From Roseburia rectibacter (GTDB lineage Bacteria; Bacillota; Clostridia; Lachnospirales; Lachnospiraceae), in NCBI RefSeq assembly GCF_014287515.2, contig NZ_CP092473.1, positions 2,383,001 through 2,447,000 of the forward strand: a stretch of 64,000 bases of DNA. The letters are read 5' to 3'. Within the stretch, counting starts at the first letter, position 1. The number at the start of each line of letters is the position of its first letter. The notes under the pieces were generated by a model that saw only the letters and a program-made list of their open reading frames with translations, searched no databases and was not told the origin of the DNA. Positions 54,056 through 62,798 of this stretch are shown here, in pieces. The position numbers were made by a program, and so were the translations under genes.

Positions 54056-56692
54056 TTATTTATTTGCAATAGCAGCCTGTGCTGCAGCTAAACGAGCGAT
54101 CGGCACACGGAATGGTGAACAGGATACATAATCCAGACCAATCTTGTGGCAGAACTCAACAGATGAAGGATCTCCACCGTGCTCACCACAGATACCAACA
54201 TGGAGTTTCGGATTAACCGGTTTTCCAAGTTTAATAGCTGTCTCCATTAACTTACCAACACCTGTCTGGTCAAGTTTTGCAAATGGATCGTTCTCGAAGA
54301 TTTTCTTATCATAGTAAGCATTTAAGAACTTACCAGCATCGTCACGAGAGAATCCATATGTCATCTGTGTTAAGTCGTTTGTACCGAAGCAGAAGAAGTC
54401 AGCCTCTTTAGCGATCTCATCAGCTGTAAGAGCAGCTCTTGGGATCTCGATCATAGTACCTACTTCATAATCAAGTTTGATACCTGCTGCTGCGATCTCA
54501 GCATCTGCTGTCTCAACAACAACCTGTTTTACATATTTTAACTCTTTTACTTCGCAAACCAATGGGATCATGATCTCAGGTTTTACAGTCCAGTCAGAAT
54601 GTTTCTTCTGAACGTTGATTGCTGCACGGATAACAGCTTTTGTCTGCATCTTTGCAATTTCCGGATAAGTAACTGCAAGACGGCATCCTCTGTGTCCCAT
54701 CATTGGGTTGAACTCATGTAAAGAAGCGATGATGTTCTTAATTGTCTCAACAGATTTACCCTGAGCTTTTGCAAGTTTCTCAATGTCAGCTTCCTCAGTA
54801 GGAACGAACTCATGAAGAGGCGGATCAAGGAAACGGATAGTAACTGGGTTGCCTTCCAGAGCTTCATATAATGCTTCGAAGTCTCCCTGCTGATATGGCA
54901 GGATCTTCTCTAATGCAGCTTCTCTCTCTTCTACTGTATCGGAGCAGATCATTTCACGGAAAGCAGCGATTCTGTCTTCCTCGAAGAACATATGCTCTGT
55001 ACGGCAGAGACCGATACCTTCTGCACCAAGCTCACGAGCTTTCTTAGCATCTGCAGGAGTATCTGCATTTGTACGAACCTTAAGAGTTCTGAACTGATCA
55101 GCCCATGCCATAACACGTCCGAACTCACCAGCGATCGTAGCGTCAACTGTCTTGATAGCTCCATCGTAAATGTTACCGGTTGTACCATCGATAGAGATAT
55201 AATCTCCCTCATGGAACTCTTTGCCAGCTAATGTGAATTTCTTATTCTCTTCGTCCATAGCGATATCGCCACATCCGGATACACAGCAGGTACCCATACC
55301 ACGTGCAACTACGGCTGCGTGAGATGTCATACCACCACGAACTGTTAAGATACCCTGGGAAGCTTTCATACCAGTAATATCTTCCGGAGAAGTTTCAAGA
55401 CGTACTAATACGACTTTCTCTCCTCTTGCATTCCACTCTTCAGCATCCTCTGCTGTAAATACGATCTTACCGCAGGCAGCACCCGGAGAAGCACCAAGTC
55501 CTTTTCCGATCGGTGTAGCAGCTTTTAATGCAGCAGCATCGAACTGTGGATGAAGTAATGTATCAAGGTTACGAGGATCGATCATAGCGACTGCCTCTTC
55601 CGGAGTCTTATGTCCCTCGTCTACTAAATCACAAGCGATCTTAAGTGCAGCTGGAGCTGTTCTCTTACCGTTACGGCACTGAAGCATGTATAACTTCTTG
55701 TTCTCAACGGTGAACTCCATATCCTGCATATCATGATAGTGATTCTCAAGAGTCTCACAAACTTTAAGGAAGTCTGCATATGCCTCCGGGAACTCTTTCT
55801 CCATCTGAGCGATCGGCATAGGTGTACGAACACCGGCAACTACGTCCTCACCCTGTGCATTGATTAAGAACTCACCCATCAGTTTGTTCTCACCAGTTGC
55901 AGGATCACGTGTAAATGCAACACCTGTACCAGATTCGTTATTTAAGTTACCGAATACCATAGGCATTACGTTAACTGCAGTACCCCAGGAATATGGGATA
56001 TCGTTATCACGACGATATACGTTCGCACGTGGGTTGTCCCATGAACGGAATACAGCCTCGATAGCAAGTTTTAACTGCTCAACAGGATCTGAAGGGAAAT
56101 CTGTTCCTAACTGATTCTTGTACTCAGCCTTGAACTGCTCTGCTAACTCTTTTAAGTCAGCTGCTGTGAGGTCGATATCGAATTTAACGCCTCTTTCTTC
56201 TTTCATCTTGTCGATGAGCTGCTCGAAGTATTTTTTACCAACTTCCATAACTACATCTGAGAACATCTGAATGAAACGTCTATATGAGTCATATACGAAA
56301 CGCTCGAATGCAGGATCCGGATTACCTTTGATCATAGCAGCAACTACTTCGTCATTTAAACCAAGATTTAAGATGGTATCCATCATACCTGGCATGGAAG
56401 CTCTTGCTCCTGAACGAACAGATACTAACAATGGATTCTCAAGATCGCCGAATTTCTTTCCGTTGATCTCTTCCATTTTCTTAACGCCTTCCATAGCCTG
56501 AGCCATGATCTCGTCGTTGATCTTACGACCATCTTCATAGTACTGTGTACAAGCCTCTGTTGTGATTGTGAATCCCTGTGGTACAGGAAGTCCGATGCTT
56601 GTCATCTCTGCAAGGTTGGCACCTTTACCGCCAAGCAGGTTACGCATGGTCATGTCGCCTTCGCTAAACATATACACCCATTTGTTTGCCAT
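54056..56692 (-). CDS. ppdK: Pyruvate, phosphate dikinase
   Basis: Interconverts pyruvate, ATP and phosphate with phosphoenolpyruvate, AMP and pyrophosphate; in clostridia it often serves glycolysis. The 878 aa show the ATP-grasp domain (LLGGKGANLAEM), the swivelling domain with phospho-His in RGGMTSHAAVVARGMGTCC, and the PEP-binding barrel with the catalytic Cys in VGICGEHGGDPSSV. Monocistronic, with its own promoter and terminator. Codon use is strongly biased, a sign of high expression. Confidence 0.98.
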   Translation of the reverse strand: MANKWVYMFSEGDMTMRNLLGGKGANLAEMTSIGLPVPQGFTITTEACTQYYEDGRKINDEIMAQAMEGVKKMEEINGKKFGDLENPLLVSVRSGARASMPGMMDTILNLGLNDEVVAAMIKGNPDPAFERFVYDSYRRFIQMFSDVVMEVGKKYFEQLIDKMKEERGVKFDIDLTAADLKELAEQFKAEYKNQLGTDFPSDPVEQLKLAIEAVFRSWDNPRANVYRRDNDIPYSWGTAVNVMPMVFGNLNNESGTGVAFTRDPATGENKLMGEFLINAQGEDVVAGVRTPMPIAQMEKEFPEAYADFLKVCETLENHYHDMQDMEFTVENKKLYMLQCRNGKRTAPAALKIACDLVDEGHKTPEEAVAMIDPRNLDTLLHPQFDAAALKAATPIGKGLGASPGAACGKIVFTAEDAEEWNARGEKVVLVRLETSPEDITGMKASQGILTVRGGMTSHAAVVARGMGTCCVSGCGDIAMDEENKKFTLAGKEFHEGDYISIDGTTGNIYDGAIKTVDATIAGEFGRVMAWADQFRTLKVRTNADTPADAKKARELGAEGIGLCRTEHMFFEEDRIAAFREMICSDTVEEREAALEKILPYQQGDFEALYEALEGNPVTIRFLDPPLHEFVPTEEADIEKLAKAQGKSVETIKNIIASLHEFNPMMGHRGCRLAVTYPEIAKMQTKAVIRAAINVQKKHSDWTVKPEIMIPLVCEVKELKYVKQVVVETADAEIAAAGIKLDYEVGTMIEIPRAALTADEIAKEADFFCFGTNDLTQMTYGFSRDDAGKFLNAYYDKKIFENDPFAKLDQTGVGKLMETAIKLGKPVNPKLHVGICGEHGGDPSSVEFCHKIGLDYVSCSPFRVPIARLAAAQAAIANK

Positions 56693-56793
56693 TTTGATAA
56701 TTCCTCCTAAATTATATTACTATGTAATTATGGACACTGTATTTGTTTCCATAATCAAGCCATGTCATGTACATTTCTAAAACGCACATATTC

Positions 56794-56821
56794 ATTCTAT
56801 CATATTTTGTCTAAATAGCAA
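56794..56821 (-). promoter_or_regulatory. ppdK promoter
   Basis: Minus-strand TTGCTA (56821-56816), 16 bases, TAGAAT (56799-56794); the leader is about 95 bases and ends in AGGAGG. Just upstream an AAATAGCA/TTGCTATTT stem (56812-56842) overlaps the -35. The rest of 56693-56908 holds nothing I can name. Confidence 0.5.
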
Positions 56822-56908
56822 CATTTTTTTTGCTATTTATCCCTGTTTTTTTGTTACATTTTCACAATGTAAAACTTTGTTTCGTGATGTGGAACATTTT
56901 GTAAGTAT

Positions 56909-57024
56909 TTATTTCTTTTTCCACTTCGCATACAGCGTCATTTTCCCTGTGCTGCCTTTTTTAATTGAGGTTACCTTTTTGGTACATTTTTTATCACGGT
57001 ACCATGTGGTGTCAACTTTTATGA
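56909..57024 (-). pseudogene. Relic of a Listeria-Bacteroides repeat surface protein
   Basis: The minus strand reads DTTWYRDKKCTKKVTSIKKG then STGKMTLYAKWKKK and a stop. This matches the end of a Flg_new (Listeria-Bacteroides, InlB B-repeat) module of secreted cell-surface proteins. The upstream part of the frame is not similar, so only the tail of a lost gene is left. Confidence 0.65.
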
Positions 57025-57211
57025 TCCACGCAGAACCAGCACAAGTTGGAAACAGTAGCTGCCGGTGCATCTGGAATCTCAGATAAACCAGAAAAGGACC
57101 CACAACCACAGGGCACAAAGTTCAAAGTCGTAAGTCCAAAGAATAAAATAAGCCCACAGCAAGTCCACGAGAATGACTTAAGCCCATGCATCGGCTTCGC
57201 TGAATGCACAT
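57008..57211 (+). pseudogene. Possible second surface-protein relic
   Basis: One plus-strand frame reads QNQHKLETVAAGASGISDK, then PEKDPQPQGTKFKVVSPKN and a stop at 57211. The Pro/Lys-rich linker followed by GTKFKV resembles the junction before repeat modules in Lachnospiraceae surface proteins. No start or ribosome site is seen. It overlaps and opposes the other relic, so the region looks like rearranged debris. Confidence 0.35.
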
Positions 57212-57215
57212 AAAA

Positions 57216-57255
57216 ACAGACGGATCATTCCCTCCCAACCGGAAAATCCGTCTGT
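57216..57255. terminator. Terminator after the iron alcohol dehydrogenase
   Basis: ACAGACGGAT and ATCCGTCTGT arms, with T runs on both strands (TTTTTATG on the minus strand). Confidence 0.82.
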
Positions 57256-57302
57256 CTTTTTCTTTTCCTTTTTATTCTCAGACTCTAAAAATCCTAGAAA
57301 TC

Positions 57303-58520
57303 CTAGAAATCTACTTCCGTATCATAGTAGCAGCACTTCAGCAGTTTCTCCATCTCCTCCTGGCTCGGCTGACGCGGATTCGATCCGGTACAAGCATCTA
57401 AGATGGCATTGGCTGCGATCTCCGGCAGTCTCTCTAAGAACACTTCTTCCGGTACAAATCCCTGCTCGGTCGGATAACTGTCTGCACCATAATTCTTAAT
57501 ACAGTGCGGAATCTTTAAGTCATCATTCATACCACGCAGATATTTGATCAGAAGTTCCACTTTCTCGTCTAATGAATCACCGCCAAGTCCCATGAAATCT
57601 GCGATCTCACCATAACGTTTCTTTGCAGTTTCATCTTTGGCGTTAAATGCGATCACTTTCGGCAGATACATTGCGTTGGCTGCACCGTGGATGATATGTG
57701 CGCCGTAATCCGCAAATGCAGCACCGGTCTTATGTGCCATGGAATGTACGATACCAAGCAGTGCATTGGAAAATGCCATACCGGCAAGACACTGTGCATT
57801 ATGCATGTTATCTCTCTTTTCCATATCCCCGTTATAAGATCCTACCAGATCACGCTGGATCATCTTGATTGCATGCAGGGCAAGCGGATCTGTGAAATCA
57901 CAGTTCGCTGTCGATACATATGCCTCGATTGCATGTGTCATCGCATCCATTCCGGTATGTGCTACCAGTTTCTGTGGCATTGTCTCTGCAAGTTCCGGAT
58001 CAACGATTGCAACATCCGGTGTGATCTCAAAGTCAGCGATCGGATATTTGATACCTTTCTCATAATCGGTGATGATGGAAAATGCAGTTACCTCTGTTGC
58101 AGTTCCCGAAGTTGAGGAAATCGCACAGAAATGCGCTTTCTTACGAAGTTTTGGAATACCAAACACCTTGCACATATCCTCAAATGTGATATCCGGATAT
58201 TCGTATTTGATCCACATAGCCTTTGCCGCATCGATCGGCGAACCTCCTCCGATCGCAACGATCCAGTCCGGACCAAACTCTTCCATCGCCTTTGCGCCCT
58301 TCATTACGGTCTCCACCGATGGATCCGGCTCAATTCCTTCAAAAAGCTGTACTTCCATGCCGGCTTCTTCCAGATACTGTTTTGCGCGGTCAAGAAAACC
58401 GAAACGTTTCATGGAACCACCGCCTACGCAGATAATCGCCTTTTTGCCTTCAAACGTCTTTAATGCTTCCAATGCCCCTTTTCCGTGATACAAATCGCGT
58501 GGTAATGTAAATCTTGCCAT
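57303..58520 (-). CDS. Iron-containing alcohol dehydrogenase
   Basis: A 405-aa group III dehydrogenase that reduces aldehydes to alcohols with NAD(P)H, used by fermenters to dispose of reducing power. Cofactor motif GGGSPIDAAKAMW; metal-site regions EAYVSTANCDF, GIVHSMAHKTGA and HGAANAMYLP. The ribosome site is GGAGG. A Rex box upstream ties it to the NADH/NAD+ ratio. The exact substrate (ethanol, butanol, 1,2-propanediol route) cannot be set from sequence; with fucosidases nearby a propanediol role is possible but speculative. Confidence 0.93.
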   Translation of the reverse strand: MARFTLPRDLYHGKGALEALKTFEGKKAIICVGGGSMKRFGFLDRAKQYLEEAGMEVQLFEGIEPDPSVETVMKGAKAMEEFGPDWIVAIGGGSPIDAAKAMWIKYEYPDITFEDMCKVFGIPKLRKKAHFCAISSTSGTATEVTAFSIITDYEKGIKYPIADFEITPDVAIVDPELAETMPQKLVAHTGMDAMTHAIEAYVSTANCDFTDPLALHAIKMIQRDLVGSYNGDMEKRDNMHNAQCLAGMAFSNALLGIVHSMAHKTGAAFADYGAHIIHGAANAMYLPKVIAFNAKDETAKKRYGEIADFMGLGGDSLDEKVELLIKYLRGMNDDLKIPHCIKNYGADSYPTEQGFVPEEVFLERLPEIAANAILDACTGSNPRQPSQEEMEKLLKCCYYDTEVDF

Positions 58521-58606
58521 CTTTCCTCCAATCTGCCGCCATCAAAAGGCCGCCCCCTGACACATACACATGCCTGTATTTTTTGTGTCATTTACTGTGT
58601 GCAACT

Positions 58607-58645
58607 TTTATATAACCATCACATATTTTGTTAATTAAATAACAA
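58607..58645 (-). promoter_or_regulatory. Alcohol dehydrogenase promoter with Rex box
   Basis: TTGTTATTTAATTAACAA (58645-58628, minus) matches the clostridial Rex operator TTGTTAA-N4-TTAACAA at all but two inner positions. It overlaps a -35 (TTAACA, 58634-58629), with TATAAA (58612-58607) 16 bases on. Rex represses fermentation genes when NAD+ is high and lets go when NADH rises. Confidence 0.75.
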
Positions 58646-58722
58646 TATGTATGGTAACATTATATCATATCTTTCAAAAATAAGAAGCATTTTTATACAT
58701 TTTTAATAATTCTTAATATTTT

Positions 58723-61464
58723 CTAAGCATTGTTTTTAAATCCACATTTTGGACAGATATTTCCTCCCTTATATACATAACCACAGCGGAAGCAGCAGAT
58801 CGTATCATGTTTTTCTTTCGCCAGATAAGAAATATTTCGCGAATCCGGTTTTTCCTGTAAATAATGAATAAATTCATTCAATACCCCGGCATATGCCGTG
58901 AGCTGCTTATTCTCTACCGCATATGGAATTTTCGTCTTTTTCCCATTTTTCTCTGTCACATACACACCACGGTTTAAAAGTCCTGTGTATGCAGTGATCT
59001 CATCTATGGACGGAATATCAATACGGTAAGATGTCATCAGTGTGCTGTAATATAGATGTTCCGGTGTCAGGATAATCCCCTCTTTTCCACTGTTGTTTCT
59101 CGATGTGTCCACCACAAAAATCGGATATTCAAACAGACCGTTTCCTGCGGCATAGGATGCCATGGCATAATCGATAACCTCTGTTTCCTGCGGCGCTGCC
59201 TGCTTTAACAGCACTTTTCTCGCCGGGTAAAAATAATGTTTCTGGCTTTCTGTGATTCCCGCCTCTTCCAGTTCATTTTTCAGCTTATTTACAAGCTGTT
59301 CACACTCATCTGTCTTGATCTTGGAAAGACGCCTGCTTAAAAGTTCTAATGCATTATCCTTTAAATCCGGTAAATATGGTCCTTCTGCAATCTTCTGATA
59401 CGCATCCATTCCCTCATCAAAGGACATGTGTGCCGGATCACCGGTAATTTCTGCGATCTCATTTTCATCCATCTGACGGATTTTATTCTCGATCTGCTCA
59501 AAATACGGCAAAACCAGCCCCGGCTCAAACTCCTTTTCTTTCAGACGCTCCTTAAGCTCTGTCAGATCATCTCTGGTGATTTTTCTCGACTGGCGGATCA
59601 TATTTTTTATTTCCTGCTGTTCGGCAAGATTTTTCTGCGATTCTAACCGTTCCTGATATGGAGTTAAATCTACTCCTTCGTATTCTTTTAATTTCTCCCG
59701 AAGTGCATGGTAACGTGCCCTGTCCATATTAGGCGGCATTTTCCCAACCAGCCCTGCGACTTCCCGCTCTGCCTGTGTCTGCATTTTCTGTTTCAGATTT
59801 AAAAGCAGATTCTGTTTTTTCTCCTGCGGCAGCTTTTCCTCTGCAATCTCGTCATAGACACGGCGCATCACGGCATAATTTTTATCTGCGCAGTTCTCTG
59901 CCTTTTTATTTAACGCGGCAAGCTTTCTGTCCTGTTCTTTTTCCTCTAACATATCCAGGTATTGTTTCCGCTCTTCGGGCGAAATTCTTGTTTCATGCAT
60001 GAGCTGGTGTTTTAATTCGGAAAGCTGGCGCTCTGACATACGGTCTGCGACTCCAAATTTAGCCTGATAAGTCTCGCGGACTTTCTGTGCCTCCGCATTA
60101 TTTACCTGTGCATATTTTTCATCGGACGATTCCCCACCAATCCGCCCAGCTTCGTGCGGCTGCCTGCTGTCACTCTCATATCGGGAACCTTTCACATGGC
60201 GTCGTTCGGTTTCATCCTGACGTGCATCTGCATACAGCCTTTCGTTCTCATTCCGCTTCCATCCACTTTCACCCGCGCTTTCATTTCCATGCTGTTTTTC
60301 TGCGTGCCGGTTCTTGCTCTCATCCTGCTCTTCTTCATCATCTGTGACTTCGTCCTGATCTGATGCAGGCGTACTCTTTAACTTTTTACGACGCTTTTTT
60401 TCCTCCTGTATGGCAGGTTCGCAGGCTGCAATACTGCTTTCCGGGAAAAATCCCTCTTCTATCTTATTTAATAATTCCTCAAAGTCTGCATCTGAATATT
60501 CCGGCAGATCCTCGCACAGTTCCTCAAGTGGCTGCTGCTCGTCCTCGACACCCGCCGGCTTTCTGCCGTCCTCATACTCATTATAACGGCTGTTTGCCTC
60601 ATGCTCGCCGTTACGCCCCATCAGCTCAAGATAATCTTCGTATGCCTTTTTATCCTCCTCAAAATCCATCAGATAAATATCGCCGTCTCCAAGAAGTTTC
60701 CATGGGCGCGGCGTATAAAATCTGTGACACGCTGCACAGGTACATGCTTTTGCCAAAAGGACTACTCCCTCAGGCGTCTCGATTCGAAACTCTTTTCCTT
60801 TCGGATACATGATCATATGCAGATTTCCTTTGCATTTTGGGCAGCGGTAACCAACTTTATAAAAGTTATTGCCAATCCTGCCTTTTGCTCTTTCTGACAG
60901 TGAAAGTTCTATTCTCTCAAAAACAGTATGCGCCATCTTCCATTCAACTTTATGCCAGAGTCCCTGTTCCTCGTCTGCTTCCTCTTCCTTCTGCACTGCT
61001 TCTTTTGCCTCAAGTGCCGCCTGTATCACATCTTCATAGGTAATACGCTTTCCTGCATGATAAAAACGAAAATACTGCGTGGTATATTCCGGTTCAATAT
61101 AGATTCCTGCAAGCACATGCCCGAAAAGAGTATTCAGCTGCTCCGTATTTTTTTCCACACGAAGTCCCTGGATCGTTCCCCATTTTCCAAATGCATACAG
61201 GATCATATTGATCACATCCCGTACTGCTGCCTCATCGGTATCTTTGATCTCATCTTCTTTGATCGGCAGATCTACAATATTTTCCGCCACTTTTCTACTG
61301 TCAAAATGAAAAAACAGGGAGCGCACTTCCCCCTGTAAAATGAGATAATTATCAAGTGCCACAAAAAGACCTGTCCAGTTTACATTTGCATGCATGGTCT
61401 TTATCAGCCGTTCAAATGTCATTTTTAATTCGCTATCTGCTTTTAATACGATCACTTTTTTCAC
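58723..61464 (-). CDS. Large zinc-ribbon protein of unknown function, 913 aa
   Basis: I do not recognise this family. Visible layout: a folded N-terminal part (1-150); a zinc site Cys208, Cys211, Cys243, Cys246 (YRCPKCKGN ... CTCAACHRF); a long acidic and then His/Arg/Ser-rich disordered stretch (about 285-470); a helical, Glu/Lys-rich region (about 470-760); a PH-like beta domain (about 780-870, GIILTPEHLYYSTLMTSYRI); and a C-terminal zinc ribbon (CFRCGYVY...CPKCGF). No signal peptide or membrane helix, so cytosolic. The start is a GTG, 3 bases after the Stealth gene stop, without a strong ribosome site, so translation is probably coupled. Co-expression suggests a joint role with the Stealth enzyme. 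Confidence 0.85.
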   Translation of the reverse strand: MKKVIVLKADSELKMTFERLIKTMHANVNWTGLFVALDNYLILQGEVRSLFFHFDSRKVAENIVDLPIKEDEIKDTDEAAVRDVINMILYAFGKWGTIQGLRVEKNTEQLNTLFGHVLAGIYIEPEYTTQYFRFYHAGKRITYEDVIQAALEAKEAVQKEEEADEEQGLWHKVEWKMAHTVFERIELSLSERAKGRIGNNFYKVGYRCPKCKGNLHMIMYPKGKEFRIETPEGVVLLAKACTCAACHRFYTPRPWKLLGDGDIYLMDFEEDKKAYEDYLELMGRNGEHEANSRYNEYEDGRKPAGVEDEQQPLEELCEDLPEYSDADFEELLNKIEEGFFPESSIAACEPAIQEEKKRRKKLKSTPASDQDEVTDDEEEQDESKNRHAEKQHGNESAGESGWKRNENERLYADARQDETERRHVKGSRYESDSRQPHEAGRIGGESSDEKYAQVNNAEAQKVRETYQAKFGVADRMSERQLSELKHQLMHETRISPEERKQYLDMLEEKEQDRKLAALNKKAENCADKNYAVMRRVYDEIAEEKLPQEKKQNLLLNLKQKMQTQAEREVAGLVGKMPPNMDRARYHALREKLKEYEGVDLTPYQERLESQKNLAEQQEIKNMIRQSRKITRDDLTELKERLKEKEFEPGLVLPYFEQIENKIRQMDENEIAEITGDPAHMSFDEGMDAYQKIAEGPYLPDLKDNALELLSRRLSKIKTDECEQLVNKLKNELEEAGITESQKHYFYPARKVLLKQAAPQETEVIDYAMASYAAGNGLFEYPIFVVDTSRNNSGKEGIILTPEHLYYSTLMTSYRIDIPSIDEITAYTGLLNRGVYVTEKNGKKTKIPYAVENKQLTAYAGVLNEFIHYLQEKPDSRNISYLAKEKHDTICCFRCGYVYKGGNICPKCGFKNNA

Positions 61465-61467
61465 CTC

Positions 61468-62496
61468 TTACTTTTCAAATGCAGATTTTTCCTTCAAGAT
61501 CTGCGCAAAACCCATATGAAGTTCTTCTTTTGCCCACTCAAAATCAATCTCCTGATTGCTGTCATTCAAACAGACGCTTCCACTCTTCTGATGACCTATA
61601 TCAGCCACAATCCTGCTGTTATCATTTGAGACATCATAATACCGGCAGAGTCTTCTTACATTGCCGGGAACAAAACCGCCAGTCAGTTTCTGATACTCCC
61701 TGAGCACATACTGGCTGACATCCTCTTTCTGACGGAATTTATGGCTGCACACCTCGTTTAACAACTCCGGCTCTAATTCCCACATTTTCACAAAAGTACT
61801 CTTTTTAAAAGGAGACGGCCCATGAACCGTGTAAAATCCTGTAAACAACGGGAACGCCAGTTCTAACATATTATAAATAAAATACATAAACGGATAACCG
61901 GGATGGAAATATGCTCCCGGCTGTTTTTTCATATTTTCACGTTTGTCAAAATATTTTGCCAGAAGCATGGCATTATTCAGGTAAATATATGGCATGACCT
62001 GATCTTTTGTATTTGCCACATCAGGCTGAAGAGCCAGCATATCCACCGGAAGATCATTTTTAAAATACTGTTCCGGTCTGACCTTTTTTATCAGAAACAT
62101 ATCATCATTAAAATATACAAAATTCTCTGCCAGACCTGGGATTCTGTGCATATTCCACTCAATGGCATGTGAATTAAATGTCGGCAGATATTTTTCTGGA
62201 ATAAAATCTTTATGATTTACAATATTTAACTTCGGATGTTCTTTATTTAACCAGGATGGCAGATGCCCCCATGTAACAAAGTGTATCCTGCGCACCCATG
62301 GTGCAAAACGCTCCACACCACGAAACCAGTACCTCAGCAGATCCCAGTCTCTGTATCTCTCTTTTCTGTCATCCTGTTTCTGCGACAGATCCGGCTGCAT
62401 ACTGTACTCCATTTTCTGTTTCTGCCAGTCCGGATCATTGCCATCTACCCATGTGATCACAAAATCAATTTCCGGAATGTTATTGTCGCATGTCAT
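61468..62496 (-). CDS. Stealth-type sugar-phosphate transferase
   Basis: A 342-aa protein with the conserved Stealth regions in order: CR1 IDFVITWVDGNDPDWQ, CR2 around RDWDLLRYWFRGVERFAPWV and IHFVTWGHLPSWL, then FVYFNDDMFLIKKV (CR2/CR3), and AYFHPGYPFMYF and CR3/CR4-like segments. The family moves hexose-1-phosphates onto capsule or exopolysaccharide. Here no capsule cluster, flippase or other glycosyltransferase is near; the only partner is the 913-aa zinc-ribbon protein. I prefer the ATG at 62496, with GGAG six bases upstream, over the one at 62508. Confidence 0.88.
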   Translation of the reverse strand: MTCDNNIPEIDFVITWVDGNDPDWQKQKMEYSMQPDLSQKQDDRKERYRDWDLLRYWFRGVERFAPWVRRIHFVTWGHLPSWLNKEHPKLNIVNHKDFIPEKYLPTFNSHAIEWNMHRIPGLAENFVYFNDDMFLIKKVRPEQYFKNDLPVDMLALQPDVANTKDQVMPYIYLNNAMLLAKYFDKRENMKKQPGAYFHPGYPFMYFIYNMLELAFPLFTGFYTVHGPSPFKKSTFVKMWELEPELLNEVCSHKFRQKEDVSQYVLREYQKLTGGFVPGNVRRLCRYYDVSNDNSRIVADIGHQKSGSVCLNDSNQEIDFEWAKEELHMGFAQILKEKSAFEK

Positions 62497-62666
62497 AATA
62501 ATCTCCATTTCTGCCCAGCAAACATCTTTTTCATCTGCTTAATAAATTTCACTGTTATCATGATAAAACAAATCCTGCAAAATGAAAATCCTATTTATCT
62601 GCTTAATTTATATTTTTTTAAGAAATACTGGTTTTTCCCTGTTTTAAGGCATTTCCGTTTCTTTTG

Positions 62667-62693
62667 TTAGCACTCATTAAAAAAGAGTGCTGA
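62667..62693 (+). promoter_or_regulatory. CIRCE element (HrcA operator)
   Basis: TTAGCACTC-N9-GAGTGCTGA, one mismatch from the canonical TTAGCACTC-N9-GAGTGCTAA. It ends 7 bases before the htpG -35, so HrcA would repress htpG at normal temperature. Confidence 0.9.
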
Positions 62694-62700
62694 TTTTCTA

Positions 62701-62729
62701 TTGACTTTTGAAATTTGCGGTTATAATAT
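62701..62729 (+). promoter_or_regulatory. htpG promoter
   Basis: TTGACT (62701-62706), 17 bases, TAATAT (62724-62729), followed by a leader of about 63 bases with AAAGGAG before the ATG. The rest of the 302-bp gap to the divergent Stealth gene is AT-rich; I find no clear promoter for that gene. Confidence 0.7.
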
Positions 62730-62798
62730 TAGATTCAGGCAGCAGCGAGGCGGATCTGCCCACTGCATTTTATTACGATTATAAAGGAGTGTTTGAAT

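Noticed and set aside
57012..57209. Minus-strand 65-aa ORF in the relic region
   Set aside because: Cys/Trp-rich frame without family signals; the plus-strand frame there looks more like true protein debris.
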